Shown: positions 27,469 through 37,791, numbered from the stretch's first letter. The stretch is 45,196 bases of DNA from an uncultured Gammaproteobacteria bacterium (GCA_947259885.1 CAMYNW010000025.1:1-45196), one strand, 5' to 3'. Program-made: numbers and translations. The notes: generated by a model from the letters alone, not told the origin.

Positions 27469-29451
27469 TTATTCGACGCCAGGTTCCAGCGTGACAAGCG
27501 TAGCGCCCGCCTCAACCTGATCGCCGGTAGCTACGCTTACAGATTCGACCTTTCCATCTCGTCCGGCTTTGAGGGAGTGTTCCATCTTCATGGCTTCCAT
27601 CACAATCAGTGTATCACCCGTTGTAACCGAATCCCCTGGCTCAATTGATATATGCGTGATTGCTCCAGGCATGGGGGCGGTTACATGGTTGGCATCGGTA
27701 CTACTATCCTCGGTAACTTCCAACGGATCATCGAAATTCAGTAGCCAGCTTTCGCCATCGTAAAACACATTAAGTCGATGTATTTCCGCAGACATACCTA
27801 AGTTAAGCCATTGATCGTCTATCGCGAGCTGAACATCGTGAGTAGACACATCGCCAAGCTCTAGCTCAATTTCCGAATCGCCGATCTTAACTCTGAAGCG
27901 CGAACTAGAAATCACATCGAGGCGCAGATGATAAGCTTTATTCTGGCAGCGGGAGGAAACCAAGAACGTGGGATAACCCCAAGGTCGCCAGTGAGTTAAT
28001 ACCTGCCATGGATTGGTGTCGTGCGGCTTTGCTAAAACACCAATATTGTGCAGCGCCCCTAGAGCCAGCACTGCAGCAGGAGGGTGGTCTGGTCTTGAAA
28101 GCTTCTTTCGTTCTTGCTCTATTAGCCCCGTCTCCACATCCCCATCGATGAATCTTGTTAATGACACAAGCCTGCCAAGGAAACCGATATTGGTGACACA
28201 ACCCGCAACCCTGGACCTGTTCAAAACCGCCGCCAAATTTGCTACGGCAGCGTTTCTGTCCTCTCCCTTTACGATCATCTTTGCGATCATTGGGTCATAA
28301 TAAGGCGAGATGAAATCTCCTTGGCGCACCCCCGAATCGATCCTGGCATCAGAGTCCAAGTACATGTACTCCAGGGTGCCGGACGCAGGGAGGAAATCAT
28401 TGTCTGTGTCTTCAGCGTAAATCCTTGCTTCCACTGCGTGCCCGTTGATCGACAGCTGATCCTGGCTTACTGGTAAAGATTTGCCCAGTGCGACATTGAT
28501 TTGCCATTCTACCAAATCGACGCCGGTCACCATTTCGGTTACCGGGTGTTCCACCTGGAGCCTGGTGTTCATTTCCATGAAATAGAAGCGGTCTGGCCGC
28601 AGGCCGTCGGAAGCGTCAACGATGAACTCAACAGTGCCGGCACCGATATAGTTAACCGCTTTTGCTGCCTGCACCGCAGCACTACCCATGGCAGTTCGCA
28701 TCTCTTCAGTCATACCGGGTGCAGGCGCTTCTTCGATAACCTTCTGGTGTCGTCTTTGCAACGAACAGTCGCGTTCATAAAGATGCACTACATTTCCTTG
28801 ACGGTCGCCAAATACCTGGATCTCGATGTGCCTGGGCGTATCCAGATACTTTTCCACAATTACCCGGTCGTCACCAAAGCTGGCTGCCGCTTCGCGTTTG
28901 GCGCCTTCTAAAGCGTCAAGAAAATCATCCGCGGATTCAACTTTGCGCATACCCTTACCGCCTCCCCCGGCGCGGGCCTTAATCAACACAGGGTAGCCGA
29001 TCTGGTCGGCTTCACCAGCCAGGTAGTCCGGATTCTGGTTGTCACCATGATAGCCGGGAACCACCGGAACACCGGCTTCCTGCATCAATTTCTTGGCAGC
29101 ATCCTTAAGGCCCATTGCTTCGATCGAATGAGCGTCTGGCCCAACGAAAATTAATTCAGCATCATTGCAGGCGCGCACAAAGTCGGGATTTTCTGACAAG
29201 AATCCGTAACCGGGATGAATTGCGTCGGCACCTGTGTCCAGGGCTGCCTGGATAATTCGATCAGATTTTAGATAACTCTCGAGCGAAGGTGCGGGGCCTA
29301 CCCGCACCGATTGGTCGGCCATGGAAACATGCAGCGCATCTCGATCGGCATCGGAGAATACGGCCACGGACCCGATGCCCATCCGATTAAGGGTACGTAT
29401 CACTCGACAGGCAATTTCACCCCGGTTGGCAATCAAGACTTTTCGAATCAT
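27469..29451 (-). CDS. liuD: Methylcrotonoyl-CoA carboxylase, biotin-carrying alpha subunit
   Basis: The alpha subunit carries biotin carboxylase and biotin carrier domains and charges biotin with CO2 for carboxylation of 3-methylcrotonyl-CoA. In 660 residues: biotin carboxylase start RKVLIANRGEIACRVIRT (3-20), ATP-grasp glycine loop GGGGKGMRK (162-170), the MEMNTRLQVEHPVTEM catalytic segment, a middle BT-like domain, and the biotinyl site EAMKMEHS with Lys622. The leucine assignment rests on operon context with liuA, liuB and liuE; on sequence alone propionyl- or geranyl-CoA carboxylase alpha subunits are similar. It starts two bases after liuB. Confidence 0.94.
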   Translation of the reverse strand: MIRKVLIANRGEIACRVIRTLNRMGIGSVAVFSDADRDALHVSMADQSVRVGPAPSLESYLKSDRIIQAALDTGADAIHPGYGFLSENPDFVRACNDAELIFVGPDAHSIEAMGLKDAAKKLMQEAGVPVVPGYHGDNQNPDYLAGEADQIGYPVLIKARAGGGGKGMRKVESADDFLDALEGAKREAAASFGDDRVIVEKYLDTPRHIEIQVFGDRQGNVVHLYERDCSLQRRHQKVIEEAPAPGMTEEMRTAMGSAAVQAAKAVNYIGAGTVEFIVDASDGLRPDRFYFMEMNTRLQVEHPVTEMVTGVDLVEWQINVALGKSLPVSQDQLSINGHAVEARIYAEDTDNDFLPASGTLEYMYLDSDARIDSGVRQGDFISPYYDPMIAKMIVKGEDRNAAVANLAAVLNRSRVAGCVTNIGFLGRLVSLTRFIDGDVETGLIEQERKKLSRPDHPPAAVLALGALHNIGVLAKPHDTNPWQVLTHWRPWGYPTFLVSSRCQNKAYHLRLDVISSSRFRVKIGDSEIELELGDVSTHDVQLAIDDQWLNLGMSAEIHRLNVFYDGESWLLNFDDPLEVTEDSSTDANHVTAPMPGAITHISIEPGDSVTTGDTLIVMEAMKMEHSLKAGRDGKVESVSVATGDQVEAGATLVTLEPGVE

Positions 29452-29453
29452 GG

Positions 29454-31061
29454 CTACATCCGAAACAGGCCGAAACGGGTTTCCTCGACAGGAGCGTTGA
29501 GACTTGCTGCCAATGAAAGACTTAGCACCTCCCTTGAGGTAACCGGATCGATCACACCGTCATCCCACAGCCGGGCGGATGCATAAAGCGGATGGCCTTG
29601 AAGTTCAAACTGGTCGATGATTGGTTGCTTGAACGCGCGTTCATCCTCTCCGGACCAGGTTTCGCCCTTTCGCTCGATACTGTCGCGCTTTACCGTCGCC
29701 AATACGCCGGCCGCTTGTTCGCCGCCCATCACGCTGATTCGGCTGTTGGGCCAGCTCCACAAGAATCTGGGATCATAAGCGCGCCCGCACATACCATAGT
29801 TACCTGCGCCAAAGCTGCCACCGATAATCAACGTGTGTTTCGGGACTCTAGCGGTCGCCACGGCGGTCACCAGTTTGGCACCATCCTTGGCAATACCACC
29901 GGATTCGTACTTTTTACCGACCATAAAGCCAGTGATATTCTGTAAAAACAGCAGCGGTATCCGGCGCTGGCAGCAGAGTTCGACAAAATGTGTGCCCTTA
30001 AGTGCGGACTCTGAGAACAGCACGCCGTTATTTGCGATGACTCCTACCGGAATACCATGGATGTGAGCGAATCCACATACCAAAGTAGTGCCGTACCGGG
30101 TTTTGAACTCATCCAGTCGTGATCCGTCCACCAGCCGCGCGATCACCTCGCGTACATCATAAGTTTGGCGAGGATCAGCGGGAATAATTCCGGGAATTTC
30201 CGACGGGTCGTATTGCGGCGCTTCGGGCTTTATCGTCACAATGTTATTCGGTGCCGGTCGATTCAAGTTTGCGACTGCCCGTCGTGCCAGCGCTAAGGCG
30301 TGGCTGTCATTCTCAGCATAATGATCTGAAACACCAGAAAGGCGTGTATGAACGTCTGCGCCCCCCAGATCCTCCGCGCTCACAATCTCACCCGTGGCCG
30401 CTTTTACCAAGGGAGGCCCGGCAAGAAATATGGTGCCCTGGTTTTTCACAATAATGGATTCATCCGACATTGCCGGTACGTACGCGCCACCAGCCGTGCA
30501 CGAGCCCATCACCACTGCGATCTGCGCAATTCCATTAGCCGACATATTCGCCTGGTTAAAGAAAATACGACCGAAGTGGTCTCGGTCTGGAAACACTTCA
30601 TCTTGATTTGGCAGGTTGGCGCCACCAGAATCGACCAGGTAAACGCAAGGCAAACTATTGGCGGCCGCGATCTCCTGCGCGCGCAGATGCTTTTTGACCG
30701 TCATCGGATAGTAAGTGCCGCCCTTTACCGTCGCGTCATTGCAGACCACCATGCAATGTTGACCCTCTATCGACCCTATCCCGGTTATTAGGCCAGCGGA
30801 TGGCGCATCGCCCTGGTACATATCGTGAGCGGCAAACAGACCCACTTCAAGAAAGGGGGAGGCGGGATCGAGCAGTTTGTTGACTCGATCTCTGGGCAGG
30901 AGCTTGCCACGACTGAGATGCCTTTCGCGGGCGTTCTGACCACCGCCCTGCATGGCCAGTTCTGCAGCGGCGCTCACGACGTCCCGAGCTTTGCGCATGG
31001 CTCCGGAATTTTTTTTGAAGCTGTCGGATCGTGCGGAGATAGCCGATTTGATAACGGTCAT
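29454..31061 (-). CDS. liuB: Methylcrotonoyl-CoA carboxylase, beta (carboxyltransferase) subunit
   Basis: The 535-residue carboxyltransferase transfers CO2 from biotin to 3-methylcrotonyl-CoA. Typical MCCB segments are the start region [22 protein letters not shown] (in part), [13 protein letters not shown], the acyl-CoA site around [16 protein letters not shown], and the C-terminal [21 protein letters not shown] and [14 protein letters not shown]. The length and the GANLPNQ and CGRAYDPRF segments favour MCC over propionyl-CoA carboxylase beta. It lies 15 bases after liuA and two bases before liuD. Confidence 0.95.
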   Translation of the reverse strand: MTVIKSAISARSDSFKKNSGAMRKARDVVSAAAELAMQGGGQNARERHLSRGKLLPRDRVNKLLDPASPFLEVGLFAAHDMYQGDAPSAGLITGIGSIEGQHCMVVCNDATVKGGTYYPMTVKKHLRAQEIAAANSLPCVYLVDSGGANLPNQDEVFPDRDHFGRIFFNQANMSANGIAQIAVVMGSCTAGGAYVPAMSDESIIVKNQGTIFLAGPPLVKAATGEIVSAEDLGGADVHTRLSGVSDHYAENDSHALALARRAVANLNRPAPNNIVTIKPEAPQYDPSEIPGIIPADPRQTYDVREVIARLVDGSRLDEFKTRYGTTLVCGFAHIHGIPVGVIANNGVLFSESALKGTHFVELCCQRRIPLLFLQNITGFMVGKKYESGGIAKDGAKLVTAVATARVPKHTLIIGGSFGAGNYGMCGRAYDPRFLWSWPNSRISVMGGEQAAGVLATVKRDSIERKGETWSGEDERAFKQPIIDQFELQGHPLYASARLWDDGVIDPVTSREVLSLSLAASLNAPVEETRFGLFRM

Positions 31062-31076
31062 GAAAAAGTCGGCGCT

Positions 31077-32240
31077 TTAAATGGTTTCTTCAAAAAGTTC
31101 GCGGCCGATTAGCATGCGGCGAATTTCGCTGGTGCCCGCGCCGATCTCATAGAGCTTTGCATCTCGCAGCAACCGTCCAACGGGATAATCGTTGATGTAC
31201 CCATTACCGCCCAGAGCCTGTATCGCTTCGAGCGCCATCGCGGTGCCTTTTTCGGCACAGAAAAGGATGCATCCAGCGGCGTCTTTACGGGTAGTTTCGC
31301 CCCGATCACAGGCCGCCGCGACCATGTATACATAAGATCGACAGGCGTTAAATGTGGTGTACATGTCCGCAATTTTTCCCTGCATCAGCTGGAAAGTACC
31401 TATGGGCTCACCAAATTGTTTGCGCTCATGCACATAAGGCATCACTACATCCAGACAGGCTGCCATAATGCCAAGGGGGCCGCCCGCCAGGGTGACTCTC
31501 TCCGTATCGAGTCCTGACATCAAAACGTTGACTCCTCGACCGACTTCACCAAGCACGTTTTCTGCCGGAACCTCACAATCATTGAACACCAGCTCACAGG
31601 TATTGGAGCCACGCATACCGAGTTTGTCCAGCTTTTGTGCCGTGTTGAATCCAGAAAAATCTTTTTCTACGATGAATGCTGTGATTCCGCGCGGTCCGCC
31701 ATCGGGATCAGTCTTGGCGTAGATCACCAGCGTGTCAGCATCAGGCCCGTTGGTAATCCACATTTTATTGCCGTTCAGAACGTAGCGATCGCCTTTGTTT
31801 TCTGCGCGCAATTTCATCGACACGACGTCTGAACCTGATCCTGGTTCTGACATCGCCAGTGCGCCAATATTTTCGCCACTACACAGCTTTGGCAGATACT
31901 TGGCTTTTTGCTCGGCGTTGCCATTACGATTGATCTGATTGACACAAAGATTGGAATGAGCGCCATAAGACAATCCCACCGACGCAGATGCACGACTGAT
32001 TTCCTCAATTGCAATCACATGCGCGAGATACCCCATGCCCGAACCGCCGAACTCTGGATCTGCAGTGACCCCAAGTAGGCCAAGCTCACCAAGTCGTTGC
32101 CAGATCGATACCGGAAAACTATTTTCACGATCGGTTTGTTCGGCTATGGGTGAAATTTCGTCCTGGGCAAAACGATGCACCATATCGCGCAGCGCATCGA
32201 TTTCTTCACCAAGCGCAAAATTCATAGATGAGTGAAACAT
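31077..32240 (-). CDS. liuA: Isovaleryl-CoA dehydrogenase
   Basis: An FAD acyl-CoA dehydrogenase oxidising isovaleryl-CoA to 3-methylcrotonyl-CoA, first dedicated step of the liu pathway. The C-terminal end has [16 protein letters not shown], with Gly-Ala where most acyl-CoA dehydrogenases have the catalytic Glu; instead Glu247 in [15 protein letters not shown] supplies the base, which is diagnostic for isovaleryl-CoA dehydrogenase. ATG at 32240 gives 387 residues and an N-terminus of the same length as Pseudomonas LiuA (six residues before NFALGE); ATGs at 32249 and 32225 are alternatives, and a longer frame to 32351 would cross the promoter. Confidence 0.94.
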   Translation of the reverse strand: MFHSSMNFALGEEIDALRDMVHRFAQDEISPIAEQTDRENSFPVSIWQRLGELGLLGVTADPEFGGSGMGYLAHVIAIEEISRASASVGLSYGAHSNLCVNQINRNGNAEQKAKYLPKLCSGENIGALAMSEPGSGSDVVSMKLRAENKGDRYVLNGNKMWITNGPDADTLVIYAKTDPDGGPRGITAFIVEKDFSGFNTAQKLDKLGMRGSNTCELVFNDCEVPAENVLGEVGRGVNVLMSGLDTERVTLAGGPLGIMAACLDVVMPYVHERKQFGEPIGTFQLMQGKIADMYTTFNACRSYVYMVAAACDRGETTRKDAAGCILFCAEKGTAMALEAIQALGGNGYINDYPVGRLLRDAKLYEIGAGTSEIRRMLIGRELFEETI

Positions 32241-32267
32241 AAGTGGCATACCGTGAGCTTCAGTCGA

Positions 32268-32296
32268 ATTATATCGGTAATGGAATAAATTGTTAT
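32268..32296 (-). promoter_or_regulatory. liuA promoter
   Basis: On the minus strand a perfect TATAAT (plus 32268-32273) stands 17 bases from an ATAACA -35 box (plus 32291-32296, four of six matches). Transcription would start near 32261, giving a leader of about 20 bases to the liuA ATG at 32240, which supports that start. Confidence 0.65.
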
Positions 32297-32299
32297 GTT

Positions 32300-32311
32300 G
32301 CAAATATTTGC
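32300..32311. promoter_or_regulatory. Perfect 12-bp palindrome, candidate operator
   Basis: GCAAATATTTGC is an exact inverted repeat placed three bases upstream of the liuA -35 box and about 100 bases before the divergent oxidoreductase start. The position fits a dimeric regulator that could control both directions. The cognate factor is not in the window, and the word differs from the LiuR and PsrA sites I know. Confidence 0.5.
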
Positions 32312-32411
32312 GACGACAGTATGATGAACTTATTCGACTTGCGGCACCCATACGTATATCGGATGTTGGCTGAAATTACCTTTTCCCGACGACCATCGAT
32401 TGGAGCAAATA

Positions 32412-35400
32412 ATGCTTAGAAATGTATCTCTAGAAGACAAGTACGACCTTGCCAAGGACCGGGCATATATCACTGGAATAGAAGCGCTGGTGCGATTGCC
32501 GTTGCTGCAACACCAGAAGGACCTTGAGGCTGGTCTAAACACAGCAGGATTCGTGTCAGGATATCGCGGTTCGCCGGTCGGGACTGTAGACCAGGCCATG
32601 TGGCGCGCCCAGGACAAGCTGCTCGAACACAATATCAACTTCAAACCGGGGGTGAACGAGGATCTTGCGGCCACCGCAGTCTGGGGAACACAGCAAGTCC
32701 ACCTGTTACCTGGCCCGAAATACGACGGAGTGTTTGCCATGTGGTATGGCAAAGGTCCAGGTGTAGATCGCAGCATGGATGTGATTAAACACGCTAACAT
32801 GTTTGGCACAACCGCAAATGGCGGTGTGTTAGCGGTGGCAGGAGATGATCATGCCTGTAAATCTTCAACCGTCCCCCATCAGAGCGATCATAATTTCATA
32901 GGCGCCGCTGTGCCGGTACTGAATCCAGCAAATGTGCAAGACGTGCTGGATTACGGTCTATATGGCTGGGCATTGTCTCGTTACAGTGGATGCTGGGTTG
33001 GTCTCAAGGCGATCACCGAGAACATGGATTCTGCGATATCAGCGGATTTGAGCCCTGACAGAATACAGATTTGCGTACCGGCGGATTTTGATATGCCTGA
33101 AGGGGGCCTCAATGCCCAGTGGCCCACTACACCTCTGGAACAGGAGCGTCTGCTGCACAAATATCGAATTTATGCTGCGAGGTCATTCGCTTATGCCAAC
33201 AGATTAAACCGGGTGGCGCTGGACAGCCCTAATCCAAGACTTGGAATCGTGACCACGGGTAAATCTTATCTTGATGTGCTGGAAGCATTGCGTGATCTTG
33301 GAATAGACCAGGATACGGCTTCGGAAATAGGCATCAGAATTTATAAAGTGGGCATGAGTTGGCCCCTTGAACCCATTGCTACTCATGAATTCGCGAAAGG
33401 TCTCAGCGAAATTCTGGTAGTAGAGGAAAAACGAAGCATCCTCGAAGATCAGATTACCGGGCAGCTTTATAACTGGCCAGTATCAGATCGGCCGAGGGTC
33501 GTGGGGGAATTCGATGAAGAGGGCAGTGACCTGGTTACGAATTTGTCGGAGTTGACCCCGGCAATGGTGGCAAGAGCCATTGGTTCGCGTGTTTTAAAGT
33601 TCTACGATAGTGCATCCATTCAAGATCGCCTGGCGTTTCTCGACGCTAAAGAGGCACGGCTTAAGAAAGCACCTGCGCCGCTGACCCGGACGCCATACTT
33701 CTGCTCTGGGTGCCCGCATAATACCTCGACACGAGTGCCGGAAGGCAGCGTTGGGCTTGCAGGTATTGGTTGTCATTATATGGTCAAGTGGATGGATCGC
33801 AATACCGAGCTGTTTACGCAAATGGGTGGAGAGGGAGCTTCCTGGATCGGGCAGGCGCCGTTTACCGAAACCAAACATGTTTTTCAGAATATTGGTGATG
33901 GCACCTATTTCCATTCCGGTATTCTGGCGATTAGGGCGGCCATCGCGGCCGGGGTCAATATCACATACAAGATTCTTTACAACGACGCGGTCGCGATGAC
34001 TGGAGGCCAACCTGTAGATGGCACTTTGACTCTTGAGCGGGTAGTGGCCCAGGTTCGTGCTGAGGGTGTCAAAAGAATTGCTGTGGTGGCTGAAGATACT
34101 AATCGAGCCCGCGCACAGCTGCAAAACTACAGCGACATTACACTCCACCCCAAGGTCGACTTCGACCAACTGCAACATGAAATGCGTGAGGTCGAAGGCA
34201 CATCGGTGATCGTCTTCGATCAGACCTGTGCCTCGGAAAAGAGACGAAGGCGTAAGAGAGGATTAATGCCGGAAAGCGATACTCGGGTGTATATCAATCC
34301 AGATGTCTGCGAGGGATGCGGTGATTGCAGCACCAAGTCAAACTGTCTTTCCGTAATCCCGAAGAAAACCGAGCTCGGTTTAAAGCGGCAGATCGATCAG
34401 AATGCCTGTAACAAGGACTTCAGCTGCCTGGAGGGGTTTTGCCCAAGCTTCGTGACTGTAACCGGGGGCAAACTAAAGTCAGTGTCGTCCGAGCAGCGGC
34501 GTGCGGAACTGGAGATCGTGTTGCGCGAACCGACCAGACCGAAACTCGATCGGCCATGGAATATATTGGTCACCGGCATCGGCGGCACCGGTGTGCTTAC
34601 GGTGGGCTCAGTGCTCGCCATGGCGGCACATATAGAAGGTAAAGGCTGTGCGACGCTGAATCAAACCGGTCTGGCGCAAAAGTTTGGCTCAGTAGTCAGC
34701 CATGTCAAAATTGCAGCGAGCCAGAATGATATTCATGCGGTTCGGATTGCAGACGGTGACGCTGATCTCCTGCTTGGCTGTGATTTAGTGGTATCTGCGG
34801 GTAATGAAGCCCTCGCGAGACTGGATCCGGAACGCTCACATGCCATCGTTAATAGCTACGAGACCGCTACTGCCGATTTTATTCACGACCCGGAGTATTC
34901 ATTTCCCGCTCAACAGCTGCGAGATGCAATTCGAACCGAAACGGGTGATGATCAAGCCGAGTTTGTTGACGCGACCTGTATTGCTCGTGATTTGCTTGGG
35001 GATACGATCGCAAGCAATATGTTCCTTGTTGGCTTTGCTTATCAAAACGGGCTGGTGCCGGTTTCCGCAGAGGCAATTAATCAGGCCATTGGATTAAATG
35101 GGGTTGCGCTTCAGCTGAACAAGTCGGCGTTTCTCTGGGGCCGTCGCGCAGCGGTTAATCTTGAGGCAGTGTTGAGCCAGATTGGTGAAGATAAATCTTC
35201 GCGAAAGATATTGACCGAGCCTGAAGATATTATTAACTGGCGGTACGATTACCTGGTGCAATACCAGAATCAGGCTTGGGCTGAACGATACGTTGAACTG
35301 GTCAATACGGTCCAAACAGCCGAACCTGAAGGCAGCGGCCAGGCACTTACTCTGGCAGTGGCAAAAAATGCGTTTCGATTAATGTCATACAAGGACGAGT

Positions 35401-35870
35401 ACGAGGTCGGAAGACTTTATTCTGATGGAAGGTTTATTGAATCTCTGAATGCTCAGTTTGAAGGACAATTTAAAATCAACTATCACCTTGCACCACCATT
35501 TCTGGCAAAACGAAACAACTTCACAGGCTTACCTATGAAGCGTGTATTGCCTGGATTCACCATCACTGTTTTTAAATTGCTGGGGCGCTTAAAGGGATTG
35601 CGCGGTACGCCCTTTGATCTGTTTGGCCGCACTGATGAACGCCGCACGGAGCGAACGCTAATTAATGAATATCATGAACTGGTAGGGCAGCTCCTGACTG
35701 AGTTGAACAGTGATAATTACGAGAAAATTGTGGAGATTGCTGCACTTGCAGACATGGTCAAGGGGTTTGGACACGTAAAGATGGCTAACATACAGCGTTA
35801 TCGAGAAAGGCTGGCGGTTCTTAAGAGAAAGCTGGTAGAGCCAGAATTAGCGGTAGTGGTGAATGGATAG
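32412..35870 (+). CDS. Single-chain indolepyruvate:ferredoxin oxidoreductase-family protein
   Basis: A 1152-residue fusion of the alpha (ThDP and Fe-S) and beta/gamma parts of the 2-oxo acid:ferredoxin oxidoreductase family, which convert aryl or branched 2-oxo acids plus CoA to acyl-CoA, CO2 and reduced ferredoxin. Visible: N-terminal YRGSPVGTVDQ, a central CSGCPHNTSTR, ThDP region GIGCHYMVKWM and GGEGASWIGQAPF, one Fe-S cluster motif CEGCGDC (Cys633, 636, 639) plus later Cys645, and a C-terminal gamma domain starting GIGGTGVLTVGSVL (about 720-735). ATG at 32412 follows GGAG by six bases; an upstream TTG is less likely. It is divergent from the leucine operon, so 2-ketoisocaproate or phenylpyruvate are candidate substrates. 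Confidence 0.92.
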   Translation: MLRNVSLEDKYDLAKDRAYITGIEALVRLPLLQHQKDLEAGLNTAGFVSGYRGSPVGTVDQAMWRAQDKLLEHNINFKPGVNEDLAATAVWGTQQVHLLPGPKYDGVFAMWYGKGPGVDRSMDVIKHANMFGTTANGGVLAVAGDDHACKSSTVPHQSDHNFIGAAVPVLNPANVQDVLDYGLYGWALSRYSGCWVGLKAITENMDSAISADLSPDRIQICVPADFDMPEGGLNAQWPTTPLEQERLLHKYRIYAARSFAYANRLNRVALDSPNPRLGIVTTGKSYLDVLEALRDLGIDQDTASEIGIRIYKVGMSWPLEPIATHEFAKGLSEILVVEEKRSILEDQITGQLYNWPVSDRPRVVGEFDEEGSDLVTNLSELTPAMVARAIGSRVLKFYDSASIQDRLAFLDAKEARLKKAPAPLTRTPYFCSGCPHNTSTRVPEGSVGLAGIGCHYMVKWMDRNTELFTQMGGEGASWIGQAPFTETKHVFQNIGDGTYFHSGILAIRAAIAAGVNITYKILYNDAVAMTGGQPVDGTLTLERVVAQVRAEGVKRIAVVAEDTNRARAQLQNYSDITLHPKVDFDQLQHEMREVEGTSVIVFDQTCASEKRRRRKRGLMPESDTRVYINPDVCEGCGDCSTKSNCLSVIPKKTELGLKRQIDQNACNKDFSCLEGFCPSFVTVTGGKLKSVSSEQRRAELEIVLREPTRPKLDRPWNILVTGIGGTGVLTVGSVLAMAAHIEGKGCATLNQTGLAQKFGSVVSHVKIAASQNDIHAVRIADGDADLLLGCDLVVSAGNEALARLDPERSHAIVNSYETATADFIHDPEYSFPAQQLRDAIRTETGDDQAEFVDATCIARDLLGDTIASNMFLVGFAYQNGLVPVSAEAINQAIGLNGVALQLNKSAFLWGRRAAVNLEAVLSQIGEDKSSRKILTEPEDIINWRYDYLVQYQNQAWAERYVELVNTVQTAEPEGSGQALTLAVAKNAFRLMSYKDEYEVGRLYSDGRFIESLNAQFEGQFKINYHLAPPFLAKRNNFTGLPMKRVLPGFTITVFKLLGRLKGLRGTPFDLFGRTDERRTERTLINEYHELVGQLLTELNSDNYEKIVEIAALADMVKGFGHVKMANIQRYRERLAVLKRKLVEPELAVVVNG

Positions 35871-36169
35871 GGGCCGGTTTTTCTGAACTGAATCAAGTCT
35901 TTAGACCATTGTAGTAGGTCTTGCATTGGCCAGGTTGTGCCGGAATTCGTGAGTTGTGGTGGTGAATACTGGAGGGATTCCAGGCAGTCAATTACAGTGA
36001 CGCCATCGTCTGCACTCGGATGCCGCACTAGGTCTGTAGCGACCGTGAGAGAAAAAATTTTTGATATTCCCATCGTTTTTGTTGATACTTGCATGAGGTG
36101 AAGCATGTTCGATATTAGTCTTCATCATAAAATTATATCTAGACGAACCCTCACATTGGAGCATTTGAA
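35871..36169. other. 299-base intergenic region before the ABC importer
   Basis: No convincing gene is seen. A minus-strand frame covers part of it and runs into the oxidoreductase end, but has no recognisable family. The last 70 bases are AT-rich and likely hold the importer promoter; GGAG at about 36158 is the ribosome-binding site for the following ATG. No clear terminator follows the oxidoreductase stop. Confidence 0.5.
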
Positions 36170-37756
36170 ATGTCAAAACTCACCAAACTAGAACAGGAAT
36201 TGCGCGCGGGACGCTTGTCAAGACGCGACTTCCTCCAAGCAACATCTGCCCTTGGCCTTGGCGCTGTTGCGCCCTCGCTGCTCAGTCCCGCGTACGCAGC
36301 GCCTAACAAAGGTGGCAAGATGACGGTCGGGCTGGGCCACGGGTCCACTACCGATTCGCTCGATCCAGGCACGTATGAGAACGATTTTATGATCGGCTCT
36401 GCGTTTGCGCGATTCAATTTTCTAACTGAAATCTCTAATTCTGGGGAGCTTGTCGGTGAGTTGGCGGAAAGCTGGGAGGTCACACCCGACGCCAAAGAAT
36501 GGACTTTCAAGCTCCGATCCGGGGTCGAGTTTCATAACGGCCAATCACTGACGGCGGAAGACGTGGTCAACTCGATTAACCACCATAAAGGAGAAGAATC
36601 GACCTCAGCAGCTAAACCGATCGTTGACCCGATCACTGACATCAAGGCGGACGGAGACACCGTTACCTTCGTGCTTGAAGCAGGAAACGCCGACTTCCCG
36701 TTTCTGGTGAGCGACTATCACCTCGCGATTATGCCGAGTAAAGATGGCAAGCCGGACTGGGAGTCCGCAGTGGGTACAGGTCCGTACATGAAGGATTCCT
36801 TCGAACCGGGCGTCAACTTGAAGCTCAAGAGAAATCCCAACTACTGGAAAGAGGGAGCAGCGCATTTCGATGAGGCTGAACTGATTGTTATTGCCGATGT
36901 CGCCGCGAGAACCAATGCGCTGAATACAGGCGAAATTGACATGATGGATCGGTGTGACATCAAGACCCTGCACTTATTGCAGCGTAATAAGAACGTGGTG
37001 ATTGAAGAAATCAGCGGCAACGGTCATTACACTATTCCAATGCGCACCCATCTTGAGCCTTTTAATGACAATAATATTAGATTGGCGCTTAAGTATGCCT
37101 TGGACCGCGAGAACATGCTGCAGACTGTACTTGGCGGCCATGGATCAATAGGCAATGACCATCCAATTGGTAAAGGCCAGCGTTACTACGCGGCGGACCT
37201 GCCACAGAAGAGTTACGATCCTGACAAAGCCAAGTTCTATCTAAAGGAAGCCGGGCTAAGCTCGCTCGATGTTGATCTGAGTGCTGCGGATGCAGCGTTT
37301 GCGGGCGCGGTGGATGCGGCGCAGATCTATCAGGAAAATGCAGCCAAGGCCGGCATCAATATCAACGTGATACGTGAGCCCGCGGACGGGTATTGGTCCA
37401 ACGTATGGAACTCCGACAATCGGGGTTGGTGCTTCAGCTACTGGGGCGGCAGGCCAACCGAGGACTGGATGTTTTCGACTGCCTATGCGTCCGGTGCGTC
37501 GTGGAATGAATCGGCCTGGGAAAACGAGGAGTTCAATAAGCTCTTGGTGGCGGGTCGTTCCGAACTGGATGAAAGCAAACGTCGCGATATGTATGTAGAG
37601 ATGCAGCGTCTCTGCAGTGACGAAGGAGGTTCGGTCGTGCCATTGTTCAACAATTACATTCATGCCACTTCGACCAAGATCGCGCACGATGAAAATATGG
37701 CAACTAACTGGGCTAATGACGGACAACGTTACCTGGAGCGCTGGTGGTTCGCCTGA
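36170..37756 (+). CDS. ABC transporter substrate-binding protein, dipeptide/oligopeptide type (SBP_bac_5)
   Basis: A 528-residue periplasmic protein of the DppA/OppA family. The N-terminus carries a twin-arginine signal, SRRDFL at 17-22, followed by a hydrophobic stretch and a likely cleavage after AYA near residue 43, so it may be exported folded by Tat. SBP_bac_5 features include LAESWEVTPDAKEWTFKLR (in part), GVEFHNGQSLTAEDVVNSI and the later RLALKYALDRENML. Ligands for the family are peptides, but also glutathione, nickel and plant compounds. The conserved residues that decide the ligand cannot be read here. The permease genes follow after a stem-loop. Confidence 0.93.
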   Translation: MSKLTKLEQELRAGRLSRRDFLQATSALGLGAVAPSLLSPAYAAPNKGGKMTVGLGHGSTTDSLDPGTYENDFMIGSAFARFNFLTEISNSGELVGELAESWEVTPDAKEWTFKLRSGVEFHNGQSLTAEDVVNSINHHKGEESTSAAKPIVDPITDIKADGDTVTFVLEAGNADFPFLVSDYHLAIMPSKDGKPDWESAVGTGPYMKDSFEPGVNLKLKRNPNYWKEGAAHFDEAELIVIADVAARTNALNTGEIDMMDRCDIKTLHLLQRNKNVVIEEISGNGHYTIPMRTHLEPFNDNNIRLALKYALDRENMLQTVLGGHGSIGNDHPIGKGQRYYAADLPQKSYDPDKAKFYLKEAGLSSLDVDLSAADAAFAGAVDAAQIYQENAAKAGININVIREPADGYWSNVWNSDNRGWCFSYWGGRPTEDWMFSTAYASGASWNESAWENEEFNKLLVAGRSELDESKRRDMYVEMQRLCSDEGGSVVPLFNNYIHATSTKIAHDENMATNWANDGQRYLERWWFA

Positions 37757-37791
37757 GCATCGGCCGCCACGTCGCGATTTGCTGACTGTAA

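Noticed and set aside
33594..34178. 194-codon minus-strand frame
   Set aside because: Antisense to the ThDP region of the oxidoreductase, which has clear motifs on the plus strand.
35798..36106. 102-codon minus-strand frame in the gap after the oxidoreductase
   Set aside because: Overlaps the oxidoreductase end and shows no family pattern, good start context or neighbour coupling; kept only as a note in the intergenic entry.
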